From Rhodocyclales bacterium (GTDB lineage Bacteria; Pseudomonadota; Gammaproteobacteria; Burkholderiales; Rhodocyclaceae), in contig JACRIY010000043.1 in assembly GCA_016235805.1 (NCBI GenBank), forward strand, positions 56,651 through 120,650: a stretch of 64,000 bases of DNA, written 5' to 3'. The position numbers and the translations under genes are program-made. Shown piece after piece: positions 58,811-64,000 of the stretch (positions within the stretch are counted from its first letter, which is position 1; each line of letters opens with the position of its first letter). The notes under the pieces are model-generated. The model had not been told where the DNA came from and ran no database searches. It worked only from the letters and a program-made list of their open reading frames with translations.

Positions 58811-58838
58811 GCGCGGCATTCCGTGCCGCGTGCCGCGC
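58811..58838. terminator. Possible stem-loop after the pilus operon
   Basis: GCGCGGCA (58811-58818) pairs with TGCCGCGC (58831-58838); an inner alternative is GCGGCA-TTCCG-TGCCGC. Only two Ts follow, so termination is uncertain. Confidence 0.35.
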
Positions 58839-58918
58839 TTATGACCACCATCACAAATCCTGAATCCACGGCAATGCACGGTCGGTAGAATCGTCGCATC
58901 CACCTTCGGGAGTTCGCC

Positions 58919-59608
58919 ATGTCCAAGCAGTTCAGGATCGCCCCCAGCATCCTTTCCGCCAACTTTGCCCGGCTCGGCGACGAAGTCGACAACGTGCTGC
59001 GCGCAGGCGCCGACATCGTGCACTTCGACGTCATGGACAACCACTATGTGCCCAACCTGACCATCGGCCCGCTGGTCTGCGAAGCGCTGAGGAAGCACGG
59101 CGTCACGGCGCCGATCGACGTGCACCTGATGGTGAAGCCGGTGGACCGGATCATTCCCGACTTCGCCAAGGCCGGCGCGACCTACATCACCTTCCACCCC
59201 GAGGCATCCGAGCACGTCGACCGAACCATCGCCCTGATCCGCGAATGCGGCTGCAAGCCCGGCCTGGTGTTCAATCCGGCGACGCCGCTGGAAGTGCTCG
59301 AATACACCCTGGACAAGCTCGACATGGTGCTGCTGATGTCGGTGAATCCGGGCTTCGGCGGCCAGAAGTTCATTCCCTACGTGCTCGACAAGGCACGCAA
59401 GGTGCGGCAGATGATCGATGCACGCGGCCTGAATGTCAGCCTGGAAATCGACGGCGGCGTCGGCCCGGCCAATATCCGCGAAGTGGCGCAGGCCGGCGTC
59501 GATACCTTCGTTGCCGGCTCGGCGGTGTTCGGTGCGGCGAAGGATTCCGACCCCAACCGCTACGACACGGTGATCGGTGCGCTACGCGCCGAACTGGCCA
59601 AGGCCTGA
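58919..59608 (+). CDS. rpe: Ribulose-phosphate 3-epimerase
   Basis: 229 residues, a TIM barrel with [25 protein letters not shown] (metal His and catalytic Asp), VHLMVKP and [20 protein letters not shown] precedes the ATG. It interconverts ribulose-5- and xylulose-5-phosphate in the pentose phosphate or Calvin cycle. Convergent with ogt. Confidence 0.96.
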   Translation: MSKQFRIAPSILSANFARLGDEVDNVLRAGADIVHFDVMDNHYVPNLTIGPLVCEALRKHGVTAPIDVHLMVKPVDRIIPDFAKAGATYITFHPEASEHVDRTIALIRECGCKPGLVFNPATPLEVLEYTLDKLDMVLLMSVNPGFGGQKFIPYVLDKARKVRQMIDARGLNVSLEIDGGVGPANIREVAQAGVDTFVAGSAVFGAAKDSDPNRYDTVIGALRAELAKA

Positions 59609-59621
59609 GCCACCCCCGCGC

Positions 59622-60104
59622 TCACAGCGCGCCTTCCAGTTTCAGCAGGAATACCTTGCAGTCCACGCCGCCGGCATAACCCGTCATCGCGCCATCGGCG
59701 CCGATGACGCGGTGGCAGGGCACGACAATGCCGATCGGATTGCGGCCGTTGGCGGCGCCGACGGCGCGCGCCGCCTGCGGGCGCCCGATGGCATGCGCCT
59801 GCTGGCCGTAGGTTCGCGTTTCGCCATAGGGAATCGCGGCCAGCGCAGACCAGGCGCACTTCTGGAAATCGGTTCCCTGAGGATCGAGTGCGACGCGGAA
59901 TTGCCGCAGGTCCCCGGCGAAGTAGGCGTCGAGTTCGCGCTGCAACTCAAGCAGCAGCGGGTTGCGCGGGGCCTCTACCCAATCGTGCGGAATCGCCGGA
60001 ACATACTTTCCGGCACGGACATGGACATCGGTGATGCCCCTGTCCGAGGCAGCCAGCAGCAGTTCGCCCAGCGGCGACGCGCACCATTGGAAATGTCTCG
60101 TCAT
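59622..60104 (-). CDS. ogt: Methylated-DNA:protein-cysteine methyltransferase
   Basis: 160 residues from the ATG at 60104. The acceptor Cys lies in VVPCHRVIG, preceded by the helix-turn-helix region with GETRTYGQQAHAIGRPQAAR. It removes alkyl groups from O6-guanine. One base separates it from the upstream repair gene, so the two are co-transcribed. Confidence 0.94.
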   Translation of the reverse strand: MTRHFQWCASPLGELLLAASDRGITDVHVRAGKYVPAIPHDWVEAPRNPLLLELQRELDAYFAGDLRQFRVALDPQGTDFQKCAWSALAAIPYGETRTYGQQAHAIGRPQAARAVGAANGRNPIGIVVPCHRVIGADGAMTGYAGGVDCKVFLLKLEGAL

Positions 60105-60105
60105 C

Positions 60106-61593
60106 TCAACTCTCCTTGTCGGCAGGTCGTTCCAGCCTGCGCCACAGGTGCAGCACCGCATAGCTGCGCCACGGGCGCCAGGCCTCGGCCTGCGCATCGG
60201 CCGCACGCTGTCCCTGCGCCGTGTTGGGCAGGTCTAGCGCCTTGAGCAGCGCCACATCGCGCGGCGGCCAGGCGTCCGGCCAGGCCAGGGCGCGCATGGC
60301 GATGTAGTGGGCGGTCCACGGACCGATGCCGCGGATCGCGCCCAGGGCGTCAATGGTCCGCGTCGGATCCTGGAGATCGTCGAGCCGCAACTCGCCGGAC
60401 TGCACACCTTGCGCGACGGCGATCATCGCCTCCGCGCGCTGGCCGCCGATGCCGAGACGACCGATGTCGTCGCGCGTCGCAGCAGCCACCCGTGCCGGCG
60501 TCGGAAACGCCCGCGTCAGGTCGGCGAACGGGGTCGCTACCGGTTCGCCGAAGGCCGCGACGAAGCGTGTAGCCAGGGTGCGCGCCGCCTGGACCGTGAC
60601 CTGCTGGCCGAGGATGGCGCGCATCGCCAGTTCGAACGCATCGTAGGCACCGGGCAGGCGCAGGCCTTCGGCGCCGGATGCCAGCGCGCCCAGGCTCGCA
60701 CCGATTTCCCGCGGATCGGCTGCCACGTCGAACACACGCCGGGTACGGGCCAGCAGGCGCGGCGTCGCCGCCGCCAAATCCGCCGAAATGCGCAATTGCA
60801 GGGCGTCACGCTGCGGCAGGCCACTCACTTCGAGCCAGCCATGGCGCGCCGGACCCGCCTCGCTCTCGATGCGGACAATGCGGCGGTAGGCTTCGCCATC
60901 CACCGACTCCACGCCCGGTATCGCGCGCCTGTCGAAGAAGCCCAGCAGCCGGTGGAAATCATAGGGCGGCAGGTAGGGCAGGACGAACGTCAGCGCATCC
61001 GCATCGCCATCGATGCCGGAGGAACGCCCCTCCTTGCGCAGGTGTCCCGGCGAAAACCCGTAGCGCTGGGCGAACAGCGCATGCATGCGGCGGACGCTGG
61101 AAAAGCCGCTGGCGAACGCCACCTCGGTCACGGCCATCCGCGTATCGGTGAGCAGGCGTTTGGCCAGCAGCAGGCGATGGGTCTGCGCAAACTGGATCGG
61201 CGTGACGCCGAACTCCTCGGCAAAAATGCGCCGCAAATGGCGATCGGTGACGCCGATGCGTGCGGCGACTTGCGCGAGGTCGAGGTCGGTTCCGATGCCG
61301 TCCTCGATCATCCGTGCCGCCGCGCGCGCCAGTGTCGCACTCGCTTCGGTAACCGCGAATCCGGGCGCCAGTTCGGGACGACAGCGCAGGCAGGGGCGGA
61401 AACCGGCCGCTTCCGCCGCCGCAGCGCTGGGATGGAAACTGCAGTTCTCGGGCCGAGGCAGGCGCACGCGACAGATCGGCCGGCAGTAAATGCCCGTGGT
61501 CGCCACGCCGACGAAGAAGCGTCCGTCGAAGCGCAGGTCATGCGACTTCATCGCCTGGTAGCAGGCCGCGGGAGTGAGTTGGACAAATTTCAT
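60106..61593 (-). CDS. Ada (metal-site/AraC) - AlkA fusion, alkylation response regulator and glycosylase
   Basis: 495 residues from the ATG at 61593; the longer open frame upstream overlaps the MerR gene. Residues 1-80 are the Ada zinc domain with Cys37, Cys41, Cys68 and Cys71 (GIYCRPIC, CLRC); Cys37 corresponds to the methylphosphotriester acceptor. Residues 85-185 are an AraC-type DNA-binding domain (VTEVAFASGFSSVRRMHALF). The rest is AlkA: an N-terminal beta domain and a helix-hairpin-helix glycosylase with GIRGIGPWTAHYIAM and the catalytic Asp in WPPRD. Together with ogt it makes an adaptive alkylation response. Confidence 0.93.
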   Translation of the reverse strand: MKFVQLTPAACYQAMKSHDLRFDGRFFVGVATTGIYCRPICRVRLPRPENCSFHPSAAAAEAAGFRPCLRCRPELAPGFAVTEASATLARAAARMIEDGIGTDLDLAQVAARIGVTDRHLRRIFAEEFGVTPIQFAQTHRLLLAKRLLTDTRMAVTEVAFASGFSSVRRMHALFAQRYGFSPGHLRKEGRSSGIDGDADALTFVLPYLPPYDFHRLLGFFDRRAIPGVESVDGEAYRRIVRIESEAGPARHGWLEVSGLPQRDALQLRISADLAAATPRLLARTRRVFDVAADPREIGASLGALASGAEGLRLPGAYDAFELAMRAILGQQVTVQAARTLATRFVAAFGEPVATPFADLTRAFPTPARVAAATRDDIGRLGIGGQRAEAMIAVAQGVQSGELRLDDLQDPTRTIDALGAIRGIGPWTAHYIAMRALAWPDAWPPRDVALLKALDLPNTAQGQRAADAQAEAWRPWRSYAVLHLWRRLERPADKES

Positions 61594-61667
61594 GGGCGCA
61601 GTGTAGCCCTGCCCCGGACCCCGGCTCGCCGTTTTCGGACATCCGAATCGGACCGGCCGAAACGACC

Positions 61668-62126
61668 TCAGGAGGCCCTGACGCCCTTCTTTTCCGCTCG
61701 CTGGCGGGCCGCGCGTTCGCGCCTCAACTCGCCGCGGACCTCCCCCAGCTCGGCCACCATGGTTTCGATATGGCGCCGCCGTTCGTCGAGTTCGGCCATC
61801 GCCGTATCGATGCGCCCGATCAGGTAGTCGAGCTGCTGCGCGTGTCCCTCGCCGTGTTCGCCGTAAAGCGACAGGATGTGCTCGATCTCGGCCAGCGACA
61901 TGCCCACCGCCTTGCCGCGCAGGATCAGGCCCAGCCGCACCCGGTCGCGCCGGGTGTAGGCACGGCCGCCGTTGATGCGGCGCGGCGCCAGCAGGCCCTT
62001 GTCCTCGTAGAAGCGGATCGTGCGCAACGAGATGCCGTATTCCCGCGCCAGCTCGGTGATGCCGTATAGCCCGTCGTCGGGCGATGGCGCCGCTGCCGGA
62101 ACAGGTTGCCTGCGGGTTGCGTTCAT
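61668..62126 (-). CDS. MerR-family regulator, LiuR-like
   Basis: 152 residues. The N-terminal MerR helix-turn-helix reads YGITELAREYGISLRTIRFY EDKGLL, followed by the wing and a long dimerisation coiled coil. There are no cysteine pairs as in metal-sensing members. It is divergent from the SDR/carboxylase operon and the gap holds a LiuR-like operator, so it probably represses acyl-CoA catabolic genes in response to an acyl-CoA intermediate. Confidence 0.85.
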   Translation of the reverse strand: MNATRRQPVPAAAPSPDDGLYGITELAREYGISLRTIRFYEDKGLLAPRRINGGRAYTRRDRVRLGLILRGKAVGMSLAEIEHILSLYGEHGEGHAQQLDYLIGRIDTAMAELDERRRHIETMVAELGEVRGELRRERAARQRAEKKGVRAS

Positions 62127-62188
62127 GGCGCCATCCTAGCAAGCCGGCATGCCGCTTTCAAGACAAATATTCCCTAACAGGCAACTTG

Positions 62189-62217
62189 TTGACGTTAACG
62201 TAAGCACTCGGTAGCAT
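62189..62217 (+). promoter_or_regulatory. Promoter with LiuR-like palindromic operator
   Basis: TTGACG (62189-62194) and TAGCAT (62212-62217) are separated by 17 bases. The palindrome ACGTTAACGT (62192-62201) overlaps the -35, and its wider form TTGACGTTAACGTAA resembles the binding sites known for LiuR-type MerR regulators of branched-chain and acyl-CoA degradation. Confidence 0.65.
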
Positions 62218-62249
62218 GGCCTGATCGACGCCGGCAAGGAGCACCGCGC

Positions 62250-63152
62250 ATGAGCCCATCCCCGCCCCCCGAAGCACAACCCTTTTCCGGCTACGCCAGC
62301 GTGCTGCGTCCCGGCCTGTTCGCCGGAGAGGTGCATTGGGTCACCGGCGGCGGCAGCGGCATCGGCCGCTGCGTCGCCCATGAGCTGGCATCGCTGGGCG
62401 CCAAGGTGATCCTCAGCGGCCGTACCGAGGAAAAGCTGCGCAAGGTGGCAGACGAAATCGCGCAGGACGGCGGCCGTGCCGAGGTCTGCGCCCTCGACAT
62501 CCGCGACGAGGATGCGGTAAAGGCGGCGGTGCACGCGGTCGTCGCGCGGCACCCGCACATACACGGCCTGGTCAACAACGCCGGCGGCCAGTTCCCGGCG
62601 CCCTTGATGGCGATCGGCAAGAAGGGCTTCGAAACGGTCGTCGCCAACAACCTGACCGGCGGCTTCCTGATGATGCGCGAGCTCTACCTGCAATCCATGC
62701 AGGCCCACGGCGGCGCCATCGTGAACATGACGGCCGACATGTGGAACGGCATGCCCGGCATGGGCCATTCGGGCGCCGCGCGCGCCGGGATGGCCAACCT
62801 GACCAAGACCGCGGCCGTCGAATGGGCGGACAGCGGCGTGCGCGTCAATGCCGTCGCCCCTGGCTGGATCGCGTCCTCCGGCATGGACAGCTACAAGGGG
62901 CCCGTGCGCGAGATGATCCCGAAACTCAAGCGCCACGTGCCGCTGCGCCGCCTCGGCACCGAGTCCGAAGTCAGCGCCGCGATCTGTTTCCTGCTGTCGC
63001 GGGGCGCGGCCTTCATCACCGGCGTCACGCTGGCCATCGACGGCGGCGCGCCGCTGGAAAGCCCGCTGTTCCCGATCCCCGACCACCGGCGTTCGGTGCC
63101 CTTCGACGGCTTCCATCGCAGCGTCACGCCCGATGTCTTGAAGGAGGACTGA
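62250..63152 (+). CDS. SDR oxidoreductase, peroxisomal trans-2-enoyl-CoA reductase-like
   Basis: 300 residues. The cofactor loop is VTGGGSGIGRCVAHELA and NNAGG follows. At the position of the usual YxxxK the sequence is S-G-A-A-R (GHSGAARAGMANLTK), the form found in trans-2-enoyl-CoA reductase (PECR)/dienoyl-CoA-reductase-type SDRs rather than in classical dehydrogenases. The C-terminus is extended (PLFPIPDHRRSVPFDGFHRS). It is the first gene of a likely operon with the carboxylase beta subunit and overlaps it (TGATG). Confidence 0.82.
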   Translation: MSPSPPPEAQPFSGYASVLRPGLFAGEVHWVTGGGSGIGRCVAHELASLGAKVILSGRTEEKLRKVADEIAQDGGRAEVCALDIRDEDAVKAAVHAVVARHPHIHGLVNNAGGQFPAPLMAIGKKGFETVVANNLTGGFLMMRELYLQSMQAHGGAIVNMTADMWNGMPGMGHSGAARAGMANLTKTAAVEWADSGVRVNAVAPGWIASSGMDSYKGPVREMIPKLKRHVPLRRLGTESEVSAAICFLLSRGAAFITGVTLAIDGGAPLESPLFPIPDHRRSVPFDGFHRSVTPDVLKED

Positions 63153-64000
63153 TGCCGGTCCTCACCTCCCTGATCGATCCCGCCGCGCCTGGCTTTGCCG
63201 CCAATGCCGCGCGCATGGCAGAGCGGCTGGCCGAAGTGCGTGCGCTGGAACAGAAGGTGCGCGAGGAATCGGCTTCCAAGCGCGACAAGTTCGAGAAGCG
63301 CGGTCAGTTGCTGCCGCGCGAACGCGTGGCGCGCCTGATCGACCGCGGCAGCGACTTCGTCGAGTTCTGCACGCTGGCCGGCCTGGGCATGCACGACGAC
63401 GACGGCAAGGACTCGGTGCAGGGCGGCGGTTCGATCATCGGCATCGGCACGGTGGCCGGCAAGCGCTGCGTGGTGCTGGCCAGCGACAGCGCGATCAAGG
63501 GCGGCACGATCCCGCCGATGGGCCTGCAGAAGAGTCTGCGCGCCCAGGAAATGGCCCGCGACAACCGCCTGCCGCTGATCTACCTGGTTGAAAGCGGCGG
63601 CGCCAACCTGATCTACCAGGCCGAGATCTTCATCGAGGGCGGGCGCAGCTTCGCCAACCAGGCGCGGCTCTCCGCCGCCGGCATCCCGCAGATCGCGGTG
63701 GTGCATGGCGCCTCGACCGCCGGCGGCGCCTACCTGCCGGGGCTGTCGGATTACGTGATCCTGGTGCGCGGCCGTTCCAGCATTTATCTCGCTGGCCCGC
63801 CGCTGGTGAAAGCCGCGATCGGCGAGGACAGCGACGAGGAAACCCTGGGCGGCGCCGAGTCCCACGCTTCGGTCACGGGCCTGGGCGAATACCTTTGCGA
63901 GAACGACGCCCATGCCATCGCCACGGCGCGCGAGGTCATGGACAAACTGAACTGGATCGGCGTACCGCCAGCGCCGACTCTCGCTGATCCCCGTTACCCA
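63152..64000 (+). CDS. Acyl-CoA carboxylase beta (carboxyltransferase) subunit, truncated by window edge
   Basis: 283 codons visible; the 3' end is outside. The biotin-dependent carboxyltransferase fold is clear: KRGQLLPRERVARLIDRGSD, GGSIIGIGTVAGKRCVVLAS, ASTAGGAYLPGLSDYVI and GPPLVKAAIGEDSDEETLGG. It resembles methylcrotonyl-/geranyl-CoA carboxylases (LiuB/AtuC group) more than acetyl-CoA carboxylase. With the LiuR-like regulator this points to degradation of a branched or terpenoid acyl-CoA; substrate unassigned. A motif copy at its visible end encodes PPAPTL. Confidence 0.88.
   Translation, partial: MPVLTSLIDPAAPGFAANAARMAERLAEVRALEQKVREESASKRDKFEKRGQLLPRERVARLIDRGSDFVEFCTLAGLGMHDDDGKDSVQGGGSIIGIGTVAGKRCVVLASDSAIKGGTIPPMGLQKSLRAQEMARDNRLPLIYLVESGGANLIYQAEIFIEGGRSFANQARLSAAGIPQIAVVHGASTAGGAYLPGLSDYVILVRGRSSIYLAGPPLVKAAIGEDSDEETLGGAESHASVTGLGEYLCENDAHAIATAREVMDKLNWIGVPPAPTLADPRYP
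63959..63982 (+). repeat. 24-bp interspersed motif, copy 13
   Basis: GGCGTAC then CGCCAGCGCCGACTCTC, two changes from consensus. Sense within the carboxylase gene, encoding VPPAPTL. Confidence 0.7.

Noticed and set aside
59617..59631. CGCGCT-CAC-AGCGCG hairpin between rpe and ogt as a terminator
   Set aside because: Short stem, no T tract, and it overlaps the ogt stop codon.

Overview
The window is about 64 kb of GC-rich, densely packed chromosomal DNA. It reads as a betaproteobacterium, most plausibly a denitrifying Rhodocyclales/Sterolibacteriaceae-like organism. The grounds are gene order and content: the mla - bolA - murA - his - hinT - tatABC block typical of betaproteobacteria, a PEP-CTERM protein, an MSHA-type pilus cluster, and a 2-oxoglutarate:ferredoxin oxidoreductase set of the kind known from anaerobic aromatic degraders. 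The genus is inference. I see no rRNA, tRNA, CRISPR array, insertion sequence or phage gene, and no gene-free stretch longer than 300 bases.

Layout. 1-2.6 kb: a flavoprotein aromatic monooxygenase (cut by the window edge) and a metallo-beta-lactamase-fold protein behind one promoter/operator. 2.7-6.5 kb: ankyrin protein, TonB-like protein, Nif3-like protein and a DegS-like protease. 6.5-11.2 kb: korC-korA-korB operon. 11.4-14.7 kb: CbbY-type phosphatase and two c-di-GMP-type proteins with degenerate active sites. 14.7-23.9 kb: a nine-gene operon with a branched-chain-type ABC importer (binding protein, LivG, LivF, LivH, LivM), an enoyl-CoA hydratase-like protein, an acyl-CoA ligase, a MaoC-like hydratase and a KAS III-like condensing enzyme. 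It is preceded by a good sigma-54 promoter and palindromic activator sites, and its likely PAS/AAA+ activator lies next door at 24.1-25.5 kb. Together these look like uptake, CoA activation and carbon-chain processing of an unidentified (perhaps aromatic) acid. 25.5-42.3 kb: core genes tatCBA, hinT, hisE-I-F-A-H-B, an inverted hisC, a PEP-CTERM gene, hisD-hisG, murA, bolA, an ABC-2 exporter pair and mlaBCADEF. 42.5-58.8 kb: a sigma-54 response regulator followed by an MSHA-like pilus assembly operon ending in a very large lectin-like tip pseudopilin and a small pseudopilin. 58.9-64 kb: rpe, two alkylation-repair genes, and a LiuR-like MerR regulator divergent from an enoyl-CoA-reductase-like SDR and an acyl-CoA carboxylase beta subunit (cut by the window edge).

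The most striking signal is not a gene. A motif of about 24 bp (5' part GCCGTA/T, then CGCCAGCGCCGACTT, then TT/CC) occurs 12 times, plus once split by an insert of about 22 bp. It is spread over the whole window, in both orientations, almost always inside coding sequence and in several reading frames, so the DNA and not the peptide is conserved. It behaves like a DNA-uptake-type or protein-binding genomic signature, or a mobile micro-element. I do not recognise it as described.

Two synteny anomalies stand out. The conserved tat - protease - Nif3 neighbourhood appears split by about 19 kb of accessory catabolic genes, and hisC is flipped relative to the rest of the his operon with a PEP-CTERM gene beside it.
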